Shown one piece after another: positions 23,401 to 36,300 of a stretch of 64,000 nt of DNA (its first letter is position 1; each line of letters opens with the position of its first letter). The notes beneath the pieces were generated by a model. It did not search any database and was not told where the DNA came from. It saw only the letters and a list, made by a program, of their open reading frames with translations. This DNA is from Anaeramoeba ignava (Eukaryota > Metamonada > Anaeramoebidae): assembly GCA_028826165.1 (NCBI GenBank), contig JAPDFW010000057.1, forward strand, positions 532,726 to 596,725. The letters are read 5' to 3'. A program made the position numbers and the translations under genes.

Positions 23401-26400
23401 AGAATAATCGATAGAAGAGAGATTAATTTTGAGAGTGCGAACTAAACAGAGAATTGTTTTTCTTTCCAAATGAGCCATTAATTGTTTCATTTTTTCATTT
23501 TCTTCACTTATTATTATTATTTTCTTGTTTGAATCACTCAGTTCTTTAAGTTTTGAGTTAAAAAAATGGATCATTTCTGGAAGAATTCGATTAAGAAGTT
23601 GAGTAAATGTTGGATATCTGCTCATTTTTGAATCTAATAATTCCACAACCTTCTGATACAAATATAGGAAGATTTTCAGAGATTGGTTTTTGGAAAGATT
23701 CTCTATATCAATGCTTTTGTAATTTTCTTCCTCTTGTTGTTTGATATAAGCATTTTTTAAGGAATTATCAGCTAAATTTTTTATCAAACGATGAATAAAT
23801 TGTTCAATAACCAAAAAATGATTTTCAAGTGAGAAAGGGATAATTTTGCAAGTTTTCAATATCATATTTGAATATTTTCTGTTTGTAATTAAATATTGTT
23901 TGACTTTTCTATTTTTGTGCATTTGTTGCACTGATTCAATACCAGAATCGGAATCTCCAACATTTTTTGGTAAAGCAACTTTCTGGTAATTTAATAGGAA
24001 AGGTAATGAAGCAAGGAATTTTGAATCTAAATCTTTGTACTTGCGCCAAAACACTCGGAATTTTCTTGTAAATTGAACAATCTCATTCCAGTAATTTTCA
24101 ATTTTGATTAAGTTGATTTTTTCCGTGAAATTTTTGTTTTGCAGAATTAACTTCAAATTTTGAGTAATGCTGATTTGTTCACTGCTTTTTTCCTTTCTGG
24201 GCGTTTTGAGATGAAATTGTTTTGGAATTGGTTCGATAATGATATGGTTATTTTTAACTGTTTGATCCAATTCATTTTCACTTTCTGATGAGGAAGTTTG
24301 TGAGAAATCAATATTAACAAAATTTCCAGCAAATTCTTTATTCAAATTTTTTGAGAAATCTTGTTTCTTTTTTTGCATATTGGGCGATTTTTTATTCTTA
24401 TTCTTATTCTTATCCTTTTTTTCCTTGTTTTCAATATTTTTTTCAGATAAAAGACTAATATCAAAAATATATTTAAAAGCATTAGCAAATGAGATTTGTG
24501 GTTTTTTAAGAAGATCAACCCAAAGAATGAAACCCAAACTTTGCAATTTATTTTCTTGATTTGAATCACTTCCATCATTTACACTTTGATTTCCCATATT
24601 TTCACAACTTCGATTTTGCTCTTCTTGGTGTTCATTTTCAGATTTATAAATAATTTGAGAAAAAAGAATATCACCAACAAGAATAGTAAATAATCTTGAT
24701 AAAGAATATTGATCATTAAACGCGTTTTCTGATTTGATTGATTTCGAATACATTTCTGAGAGATCCTCATTAAGCCACAAAGTCATTGAGTTATATATAT
24801 TAATTAAACTGGCATCGAATGAGTTTTCATCGCTTTCAAACAAGCTTTTTTGGTTGTGGTTCTTGATACTACTATAAATTTCAGCAAGTCTTGATGCAAC
24901 CACTTGCTGAAGAACGCGGTTATTTTCATATTCGAAACATTGATTCATTAAATGCTTTCCAAACATTACAGCTTTGATATTATTACTTGGCTGGTTTCCA
25001 TATTCGTTATCAACAATATATTCAACAAATTGCTCGACCCAAGAAGAATCTCTTGACTCAAAAAACAGCGAGAAAAAAACTTGGAAAATAATTGGAAGTA
25101 AATCGTTTTGTGGATCAGTATTCAGAGCAAATTCAATCCACCAGAACAGATGATTCAGATGTTTCTGAATGATCTTGCCTTTGATAAACTTCGTTATTTC
25201 ATTCTTCTTTTTTTTCCCAAGATCTTCGGCAATCATTGCTCTATGATTCTTCTGCATTTTCGCTTCATAAAGCAATATCATAAATAAAAAGTAAGTGTGA
25301 GTATTCATCAATTCAATTCTCTCACTCAATGTAAATGAAGAGCGTGGAAGTAATGGTTCAAATTTTGGTAAAGTAACCTTCTTTTTTTGCGGGCTTGATT
25401 GGGGTTGCAATGATTTGAATTTCAATTTGAAGAAGTAATGGACCAAATCTTGCATGTGGAATTGAAACGCGAATTTGAATAAATTATTCAGTGTTTTTTG
25501 GATAATTTTGTTTTGATTCCAATCTGTTTGAAATGTTAATAAACATAGCCAAAATATAAACATTTCCTCTGAATTGCAAAAAAATTCATCTTGCGCATTT
25601 TCTGAGAGAAATTTATGATATTTTTTGTTTGTTAGAATGGAATCTTGATACTCAATATTTGCTGGTTTTTTTTCTGTAACCAATTTTTCAATTTCTTCTT
25701 CTTTTATGTTGATTGAAATATTTCTATAAAGAATTTTTTCGAATTGGGATCGTTTATATCTTGTATAAACCATTAAAACTGCAAGTTCGGAAATGATTTC
25801 ACTTGTTTCCTTCTTTGAAAATGGAGGAATTTGCAAATTGATATGTTTTTCCAATATCGCAAATCGGAAAACATCGAAAATTTCTGTTGAACATTTATAA
25901 ATATTATTGATTGTGTTGCTTATTTTTCTATTCTTTTCATTTGGACTTAAATTTGATTCATCATAATTTAATTCAGATTTTAATTCAGATTTAGATTTAG
26001 GTTTTGATTTAGATTTTGATTTTTCGATTAATGCAATTCTTGGCATTTCTTGTACAAATATTTGAGGAATATAATAAAATAGTAATTTGGAAAAGCAATG
26101 AGAATATCCATAAAAAGAAATGGAGTTGAACATTCTATATTTTCTTTCTTGAAAATCTTTCCTCACATGACGAGATTCTGAGCTTCTGCTTTTCTCATTC
26201 TGTAATAGGAAATCTGAAATCAAAAGTAAAGAATATGACGCAAATGGATCAGTATTTTTTTCATTTGAAGTATGATTAAGAAGTATTTGAAGTTGGGAAT
26301 CGTTTGGATAATTAAGAGGAGGAGCGAATCTTCTTCCAAAATGTGAGAATAATTTCAATTTGAATAAAGTTCTCCAACACCAAACTCGGAATCTTTTCTT

Positions 26401-29400
26401 TTTAGAAATGCCAAACATCGAATGATATTTCAACCAAGTTTGTGCAAGAATAAGAACCATTTTTTGGTGGATTTTTGGATGAATAATTAATTTGAATAAA
26501 TTCTTATTGTGAGTATTTTCATTCAACTCATAATCGTAATCATAATTATCATCATCGCCATAATCATTACTATTTAAATTATCATTGTTATTATATCGTT
26601 GATAATTCTTCATTTCGTAATAACCCCAATTAAGATTATCAATACACCATTTGGCAAGTTGGAATAAATTTGATTCAAATCCGGATAACAACCACTTTTT
26701 CAAAATCAGTAAATCATCTTCATTTGGATTCCAAAAATGGAAGGGAATCACCTTAAATATCCTTTTTTGCATGAAAAAATCAATATTTTCAATATTTTCT
26801 GCAACTTGTTGAAATATTAAACTAATCAATTGCTTATTTTTCATTGTTGAATCTTCTATGAACTGAATTAACGGAAGAAAATATAAGTTTTGGTTCTTTA
26901 AAAATGCACATATATATAATTCTTGGAATATTGTAAAAGTGATATCTTTGCTTTTTTGGAAGAGAGCAAGCTTTGATAAGGAAGAAATAAATGATGATCC
27001 AAAAGAAGGATTTGATAATTTTTCAGAAAAATGAAATCTTTTTTCATTCTTTTCGGCTTCTTTTTGTGAAATTATTGTTTCCTTTTCATTCAAATATTTT
27101 TTCCATTCTTGTAATGAATCAATTGTAAACAAATTTCGATTTTCAATTTGTGAATATTTTTCAATAGATTCTTTGTTGAAATATCCATAGAATATGATCC
27201 AAGCAGATTTATTAGTGAGTAAATTAAATGGAAGCTCGTTTAATAAAAAAGAAATGTAATTTTTTGATGACTGAAGAAAACTACTTGTTGCCAAAATGAT
27301 AAGTGAGTTTATTTCCTCAGAAATTTGTGTTTTGTTTTCTGTTAAATTAGTTGCGTAATTTGCAAATTCAAGACAAATATGATTTATGATTTTTCCAATA
27401 TCAGTAATTGAGTGTTCATCCTCTTGAAACTCTTTCAAAGATTTTGAGAGCAATTGAATTGTTTTTGATAAAATATCTTGAATTGCATGAACTTCCAGAT
27501 GTGATTGATAAAAAAGATAGCTCAGAAAACTATCAAATGGAAGTTTTCTGAAGAACTTATGATAATTAATTTCATATTGCTGAATTCTTTGGTTTTGAAT
27601 GAATGAATAAATTGTTTTAGGTGATGAAATTTTAGGACTTTTTTGAATATCTTCAGTTTTTTCTTCTTTTGTAGATTTAATACTTTTGTGAAGAAGAGTA
27701 AGCATAGAAATGAAGTATTCCAAAATTTGTTGATTCCAATATTGAGGAAAGTAAATTATATCACTTCCCCATTCTCCGGAATCAAAGCATTCAATTAATT
27801 CATTAAAAACAAATAACATATCTTCAAGAACTCCAATATGATATAATACTTTTGATAATGTTTTGATATAATTTCGAATTGTGAAAAGAAATTTTGGAAA
27901 AGGTAAATATGGGTTTTTTTCATAAGTTGACAATATTTTTGTTTCTTTTTCATTGTTTTGATTGTATAAATATTCAAATAATTTTTGATTGATATTCCAT
28001 TTAAATGCATGAATAATTTTTCTATAACTATAATGGGGATTTTTATATTTTTTATAAATTTTTTTTGATATTATGTTAACAGGTGCTGAAATGTTAGTTT
28101 TTGATTCGAATTTAAAGAGTAGTTTGATATAATATTTCAATTTTGAAATGTATTCTTTTATTTTTTCAATTTGATTTTGATTTTTAATTATATTTTGATT
28201 TTTAATTATATTTTGATTTTCAATTATATTTTGATTTTCAATTATATTTTGATTTTCAATTATATTTTGATTTTTATTTTGATTTTCATTTTGATTTTTA
28301 TTTTGATTTTGATTTTGATTTTGATTTTCATTTTGATTTTGATTTTGATTTTCATTTTGATTTTCATTTTGATTTTCATTTTGATTTTGATTTTGATTTT
28401 GATTTTCATTTTGATTTTGATTTTGATTTTCATTTTGATTTTCATTTTGATTTTCATTTTGATTTTCATTTTCATTTTGATTTTGATTTTCATTTTGATT
28501 TTGATTTTGATTTTGATTTTGATTTTGATTTATATTTTGATTTTGATTTATATTTTGATTTTGATTTTGATTTTGATTTTGATTTTGATTTTCATTTTCA
28601 TTTTCATTTTGATTTTGATTTTGATTTTCATTTTGATTTTGATTTTGATTTTGATTTTGATTTTGATTTTGATTTTGATTTTGAATTTGATTTTGATTTT
28701 CATTTTGATTTTGATTTTCATTTTCATTTTCAATTAGATTTTGATTTTGATTTTGATTTTGATTTTGATTTTGATTTTGATTTTCATTTTCATTTTCATT
28801 TTGATTTTGATTTTGAATTTGAATTTGATTTTGAATTTCATTTTCATTTTCAATTTGATTTTGATTTTGATTTTCATTTTCATTTTGATTTTGATTTTCA
28901 TTTTGATTTTCATTTTGATTTTCATTTTGAATTTGATTTTGATTTTCATTTTGATTTTGATTTTCATTTTCATTTTGATTTTGATTTTCATTTTGATTTT
29001 GATTTTCATTTTGATTTTCATTTTGATTTTGATTTTGATTTTGATTTTCATTTATATTTTCATTTTGATTTTGATTTTCATTTCCATTTTGATTTTGATT
29101 TTGATTTTGATTTTGATTTTCATTTTGATTTTGATTTTCATTTTGATTTTGATTTTGATTTTGATTTTGATTTTGATTTTGATTTTCATTTTGATTTTGA
29201 TTTTCATTTTGATTTTGATTTTGATTTTGATTTTCATTTTGATTTTGATTTTCATTTTGAATTTCATTTTGATTTTCATTTTGATTTTGATTTTGATTTT
29301 GATTTTGATTTTCATTTTGATTTTCATTTTGATTTTGATTTTCATTTTGATTTTCATTTTCATTTTGATTTTGATTTTGATTTTGATTTTGATTTTGATT

Positions 29401-30153
29401 TTGATTTTGATTTTGATTTTGATTTTGATTTTGATTTTGATTTTGATTTTCATTTTCAATTTTATTTTCAATTTTATTTTCATTTTCAATTTTATTTTCA
29501 ATTTTATTTTCATTTTCAATTTCATTTTGATTTTGATTTTGATTTAAAAAAGCATCTCCAATAAAATTATTTAAAAAGTATTCTATTCTCATTTTTGAAA
29601 GAATATTCTTTAACATAATATTTGCAAATTTATAAAAAATTAAATGTTGAAAATCTTGAAAATTTGTTTTTGTTTGTTCAAATTTTTTTTCATTAAAAGA
29701 AATATGAAAATTTTTCACTTGTTGGGATTGATTAAAAAATTGTTTTTGTTTTTGTTTTTGTTTTTGTTTTTGTTTTTGTTGTTGTTTTTGTTGTTGTTTT
29801 TGCTTTTTTTTTGTATTTTTAATTGAATCATTTTCATTAGTTTTTTCATTTATTTCCCAAATATTAAATAAAGAACTTTTAATTTGAGATTTTTCACTGT
29901 TAATATCCTTTGCAAATCGAATTAAATCTGTTTCATTTTTATAATAATCTTTAATTAAAGTCTTTTAATGTTTTATTTTCTTCTTCATTCTTTTTTTTTT
30001 TTTTTTTGAAATAAAAATTAATTTTAATTTTAAAAATTATTAAATAATAAATATTGTAAATAAAAAAATTAATTTTACAAATTTTGGTTTTTGATAATTT
30101 TTTGGTGACCAAATTGAAAATAAATTATTTTTATTTGATAAATTTTCAAACAT
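20478..30153 (-). CDS. EPG5-like autophagosome-lysosome tethering factor (3 exons)
   Basis: Exons 30079-30153, 21284-29961 and 20478-21222 join in phase to 3165 aa. The 8.7-kb middle exon has no frame break. Residues about 164-624 are a pure QN/EN tract. The rest is alpha-helical. The best anchor is at about residues 1090-1230: FKVIPFHFWNPNEDDLLILK, KKWLLSG, WCIDNLNWGY, ILAQTWLKYHSM, FRVWCWRTLFKLKLF. This mirrors, in the same order, the ELPLYLWQP, DWLLNY, LEGLNWGF, VLEAYQKYL and QWAWNLILRLKLH blocks of metazoan EPG5. Earlier blocks (LPFDSFLSYLF, NELPFNLLTN) also fit. In animals EPG5 is a Rab7 effector that helps SNARE-driven fusion of autophagosomes with late endosomes/lysosomes. The last intron (21223-21283, 61 nt) is inferred from phase. 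The function here is inference. Confidence 0.82.
28150..29548 (-). repeat. Coding QN/EN hexamer tract in the EPG5-like gene
   Basis: On the coding strand nearly all units are CAAAAT (Gln-Asn) or GAAAAT (Glu-Asn), with a few ATAAAT and ATTGAA variants near both ends. About 1.4 kb (460 residues) with the reading frame kept. The antisense and shifted frames produce spurious ILILIFI and KIKIKMK open frames. Confidence 0.95.
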
Positions 30154-30301
30154 TTTTTGTTTTAATTTAAAGAAAGAAAAAAAATGAAAAAAAATGAAAA
30201 AAATGAAAAAAAATAAAATGTTTGAAAAAAATTTTTGTTCCACTTTTTTAATAAGAAAAAGAAAACAAATCATTTCCAAATTTTTTTTTTCTATTGATTA
30301 T

Positions 30302-33300
30302 TTAATTAGTCTTGATATTATAATAAGTGAAAACACCAACTAATAATTTTCCATTTTCACAACCAGCAAAAAAATAAGTTGATTCTGGAGAAAACAACAA
30401 ACAAGAAACAGGATAAGAAACATCGTATTTGTGAACTAGTGATAAATCAGAAACTTTAAGAAATTTAATCAAACCTTTTTTTGAACCTGTGACAATAAAA
30501 TTTTCATTTGCAAGAAAAGACCAACAAGTAATTGATTCATCAAGAAGAGAAGAAAGAATCAATTCTGAATTGAGAGTGAATATAGATATCATTGGCCTAT
30601 TTACTGAAAAAACAAGAATACGACCATCTTCGAATATGGAAATCATTGATACTTGAGTTTGATTTACAATTTCAGGCTGATTTTTTTGATTTTCATATAT
30701 TTGCTTAATATCCAAAGTTGTGGAATATTTTCCCGAATAAAGAGAATAGATTCTGCAAGTTCCGTCTTTTGAACCTGTTACAATCATATCAAGATAAGAG
30801 TTGATTGCGAGCGAAGTGATTTCTGCTTGATGTCCTGAAAGTGAATAATTTCTTGTGATTGCAAAAGGTTTTTTTTCAGGGAAAATTTTCCAAACTGCAA
30901 CTGTATAGTCTCTTGACCCAGTTGCAAGAATATTTGAGGAATCAAAAGCAAAACAGGTTACGATATCCTTGTGGAAATTCACGCTAGCAACTAATCTCAG
31001 TGGGTTTATACTCGTGATTTTGAATGAGTTATCCCAATATCCACAACTGAATAAAAACGAGCAATCTTTTGATAATAAATAGCATGTTCTCAAATTCACT
31101 CCGTCTGCAAATGATACGCCAATTTTCCTTTGCTTTGGAAGTGGATCAACTTCGATATTAAACGGTGATTTTGTTATTGATGCTGTGAAATCAATTATCC
31201 ATCGATGTCTCATTAGTTTTTTTGTTAAATTTAAAGAGTATAACTTATGGAAAACTCCCATCCACGACATACTTGATGTTTGTGCTGTGAATTTTAAATG
31301 AAGAACTGCTGTTTCTGATATCTGCGATGAAAATATTCGCATTGAATTGAACATTTCCGCAGTAAATGTTTGTTCGGTATTTTGTTGCGTTGCCATTTTT
31401 TTGCGCGGATGAGATTTGAAAAATAGTTGCATCGGAACTTGTCCGAAATTTTCGATTTGAGATTTGATTCTTTTGATTTCTTCTGGTTTGTTTAATTCCT
31501 TTATATCATAACTATCGTCATATGTTAAAAAATAAAAAACATTGTAAGCCTTTTCTGCCTCTTTTCCTCTTTGTTTAAATCCAAAAATAAGATCAATCCA
31601 TCGATTCAAATGCTGAGAAACATATTCACTTTCCAATCCTTTTTTGCATATTTCAATAAAATGTTTCGGTGATTTTGCCCAATTTGGAAGAGTTACATTT
31701 GATATTTGCTCATTTGTGTGTGAAATTCCAAAATCAAAATTGTTATCATTTATTAACAATTCTGGGAGATAGAAAAATTCAGGAATTAATTCCTTAAGAT
31801 CTCCTGTATTATTTAAACAAGATTTCCAAGATAAACCGATTGAACCAAATAATCGATCTGGATGATCGAATCTTCCTCCATGAAGATGAATTGAAAATGA
31901 AGTGTAAGGTTCGAGACGAACAAGATAATAAACAACTCCAGCTAAAAATTTAAATTTTTAAATATTTAAATTTTATATTTTTAAATTGAAAAAAAAATAT
32001 ATATATATATATTTACCAGGACTTGAATAATGAGAACCATAATAAAAAGGTGGATCTAATTGTGGATGATCAGCAAGATTTTTATATCTTTGAATAAAAA
32101 TTTTAAGCCTCTTTTTATTTAAAGCTCCGATTGGTTTTGATAATTTACGATAAAAACTCGGGTCTTCAAGTCGAATCTCGTTGGATTCATAATCAGAAAA
32201 TATCCAAGGAAAAACAGGATATTGAGACAGATCATTAAAAGAACGACCCGCAATAAAATTTAATTTGAGTAAATATTCAAAATTTGAAATCTTGGAATTC
32301 TTCCATTGCTTAGTAATTGCTTTTAGATTTTCATGTTGATCAAAAACAAGGAATGATCCTAAATGCTTGAAAGTCAAAAGTTTCTGAGTAACTGAAAGGA
32401 AATTTTCTTCTGAAAAATGGAAAAAATAGCTTTTCCTGTTTCTAAATAATATTTCTAAAGATGTTGGTTGAAAATTTAGTCTTCTTTTGGAAATATCAAT
32501 AATATCATCAATTTTCCAATATTTATCCGAAATTTGAATTGGACAGTCATCTTCAAGAGAAGGGAAATCAATATAAAAATTGAGAGCTGATTGTGTAATT
32601 TCAAGAATTCCTTCATAATGGAAAATACCATTTATAAGTTCACATTTGACAGCAAGAACATTTGGATCTTGATTCATGTATTCAATGATTTCATTAAGTT
32701 GTTTTTGTTGTTCTTCTTTGAGCTTTTTCTTTTTTTCTTGTTCCTCTTTTTCTTTTAAGTCTTCAAATTGTAATAAATTTTCAACATCTCTAGAATCCTT
32801 ATTTTCATTTTCATTATTATTTTCATTATTATTATTATTATTTTCATTATTGTTTTGTTCTTTTGGTGGCTTGATTCCAAAAAATGATTGCCGATTCAAG
32901 TGGTTTGTAAAAATGTAATTTAATCTCATTTTTCTTCTGACTCTAATTTTATCTTCAACTTTATCAAGTTTGAAATGAGGTTCGAAAGTAAGAGCTTCAG
33001 GTAGATATTTTTCCCAAATGAATTTATTGAACATTAATTGGCGACTTAGTCTCTTCCATTTTTTGGCAATAAAACGAATTTTGCGGTTATAGAGAATTTG
33101 ATTTTTCTGAATCTTCTTTTTATCATTTTCAATAAAATCCTTTGTTTTTTGAATGATATTCACTCTATTCATTTTTTTTTGATTTAAAAGAAAACTACGA
33201 TTTTCATAAAGTTTGAAAAGATTTTCTTGATATAAAACGTATATTTTGTGGGTTATTCCTTGGAAATTAGTTCGAGTTTCACGATCGATTTTTATCAAAG

Positions 33301-36300
33301 TGGGTTGTAAGTATTCTGTCCATATATAATGCCATTGTCTGTTTTTGAAATTCTCCTCTTTGATTTTCTGCTTATTTGCGTTTCGAATAAGAGTTTCTGG
33401 GATCAAATCAAGAAGAATAGGGCGATTATTCTCATCAAGAAAAAAAGAACCAAGAAAGAAATAGTTCTCCTCAATAACAGAAAGTAAATATTCAAAAATG
33501 ATCTGCTTTGTTTCATTTGGCATTGTTTCAAGATTTTGGATATTGGGGTTTTCTGAGAAAGATTCGGAAATTTTCTCAAATTCAAGCGAGGTTTCGCTGC
33601 TTTGAAATTGTGTATCGGGCTTATTTTGGTTTACTGAGCTGTCACTATCAAGATCAATTCCGCTTTGGTCGGAAATATCAGGTGTTGATCTCTTGATTTT
33701 GGAATCGTTATCCTGAGAAACATCTGATAAATCACTCAGAATTTTGCGCTCTGGAATAAGAAAGTTAAAACCTTCTAAAGGATCGTAAATGTGGAAATTC
33801 AAACAGTTGAAAAGAATCGCGACAACATCAAGAACAATTTTATTATCAGGGAAAAAAAGAATCAAGAGCTTGATCTTATTGATAAATTCCCTGCATTTTT
33901 GCGGATCGAGAGTTGGAAGAAAATGCAAATAAAGCAGAAGAACGCTTCTGATTAAATTACTATTTTTTGGGCGATTTTTGGAAAGAATCGAGAGCATAAT
34001 CCAAAAGTTACTTTTCTCAAGAAAATCCACAAGACCTGAAACAACCACAAAATCATGGTCATGTGTGTGTTTGATTCTTGATTCCAGCTTGATAATCTCT
34101 GCTTTACTCTCCTTTTTCTGGGAATCGTTCTCGGCAAGACTTGTTTTTTTGTGTTTTGTCACTTGAATTAAAATGTAAGAGAAATCAAAGTAAAAATATC
34201 TTTGGATCAGAACAATAACTGTTGTGATATTTCGCAAGATTGAGTGAGTGAAATTTGGAGTGAGAAAAATCATGCTTTGTGAAGCTAATCCATGGCATAA
34301 ATCAAACAAAATTCTGCGCAAAATAATTTGCTCATTTTGGCTTTGATCTGCAATTGACAATCCGATATAAGCGATTGTTTGGAAAAGAACTTGGAAACCT
34401 TTGGATTCGTTGAGGATATTTTCTGTGTGAATAAACTCGAAAAAATCAAAAACTGCGTTGTTGATCAAAGTTGGGATATGGACAATCGTTTCATTTGAAG
34501 GAGATTGATAGAACGTTTGTTCCTGAACCAAAAGATCTTCAACACTCACAAGATCAAGTAATTTCAGCTGCCAAGCAGTCAAGTTCGTGAGACTCAAAGC
34601 ACTTCCTTTTTCTTTGCTCAATTCATATTTTAAACGTTTCACAAAATTAATTGCGTGGATATTTTTGTATTTCTTGATGAAATTAAGGATTGTGAAGAAA
34701 ATATATGGTTTTTCGAGAGATAGTTTTTCTTGTGCTTTGGGATCTTGTGGAGTTAGCATGATTTCAAAAAGAAAATTTGCAATTTCAGATGTGAGCTCGT
34801 TTTCAAGCAGAAGTTGATCCACAATAGCATATCCATGATTGATATCGAATTTGGAAGGTAGCGATCTTTTTTGTGACAAAATTTGATCCAATTGATATAA
34901 GGATTCCAGGACTAATTTCCTCAGACTTGGTTCGGGAGTTGATAGCAGATACACAAGTGGATCAATCAAGGATGAATCAAGAATTGGTTCAGGTGATTGG
35001 AAAAGTGATATTTTTTCTTTTGAAAGGAGATTCACAAACATTTTGAGCAAATCAACATAAATTTTCTTGTTTTCCAAATTGCAAAATTGGTAAATTGTTG
35101 ATGTTAAAGTGGTTTTAATTTCGACGTAATTTCTTGGGATATTTCTCGCAAGAATTTCGATTCTTTCCTCAAGTAAACTGAGGATAATATCTCTTAATTT
35201 GCGTGTTTCTTCTACAGTTAATGTACGCTTGATTTCGCGATTGGTTTTGTTGTTATACTTTGTCTCAGTTGCGCGTGAAGAAGATTCAGGGATGATCCAG
35301 TAATACAATATCAAAATTTCTACAATTTTAGAAGTTGGAAATGTAATTGACTTGAGTGTATCGTTTGGAATTGAATTGTTCAAAACAGCGGCGATAAGAC
35401 GGAACAATTCTTTTTGAACTTCAAAACTGCAATAAACCCACAAATCAAAGCCAAGCAAGAAATTGAAGAAAATGTCATTGATAAATGCTATTTTTCTTGA
35501 TTTTTGGAGGATATTTTGTGCTATTTGGATAATTCCAGTCGAAATGAATAAAGGATCAACATTGGAAATCATGTCTGAGATTAATGAGAAGGAATATCTC
35601 TGCAGAAATTCTGTTTGGAACGATTCCACTTCGTAAATGATATCTGCAAATATTTTAAAGGTTTGATCCAAATATTTGATTTCCTCATATTCTTTTGAGC
35701 ATAAAGTATTTTTTAATCCTGAGAAAAGAATATCAAAGTGCGATATCAAAGGGAAGAATACAGGAATTCCGCCCAGACTTTCTATGATTCCTTCTAAGTT
35801 CTTTGTGGATATTGTCACCATCCCTGATATCAAAGCAAGATTTTCTGTAGTTGAATTTTGACTCAAATCAAGGCAATATTTTTTCTTTGTGATTGCTCTT
35901 GGATGATACACAAGAAAGAGTTTTGAACTCAAAGAACAGAAAAATTCGAAATTTGGATTATCCAAGGGTTCTGTTGGATCAAGCAAATCAAAAGGGATTG
36001 AGTCCTTCAAAATTAAATGTGAAAATTCCATCAAGAAGTTGGAATCAAGAAACTCTTGGAAAAAGTATATTGTGCCCATTTGTCCGAGGAAGAAACTATC
36101 TTTTTCCTTATCTTTTTCTTGTAGCATAATGTGGTCTTCCTCGTTGAGTTTTTCTTCTTGTGTAATGATATCTTTGTCTTCTTGGATATTTTTTGGGTCT
36201 TGTGTGCCGTCGAGTTTGATTTCTTGGACATTCCCAACACTTTGCTGATTTTGGGAGTTGGAGTTTGTTTTATTTTCGCTTTTTGTGGTTAAGACAGAAT

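Noticed and set aside
28171-29547. Plus-strand ILILIFI frames and minus-strand KIKIKMK frames
   Set aside because: Shadows of the CAAAAT/GAAAAT coding tract of the EPG5-like gene; the QN/EN frame is continuous with the homologous protein.
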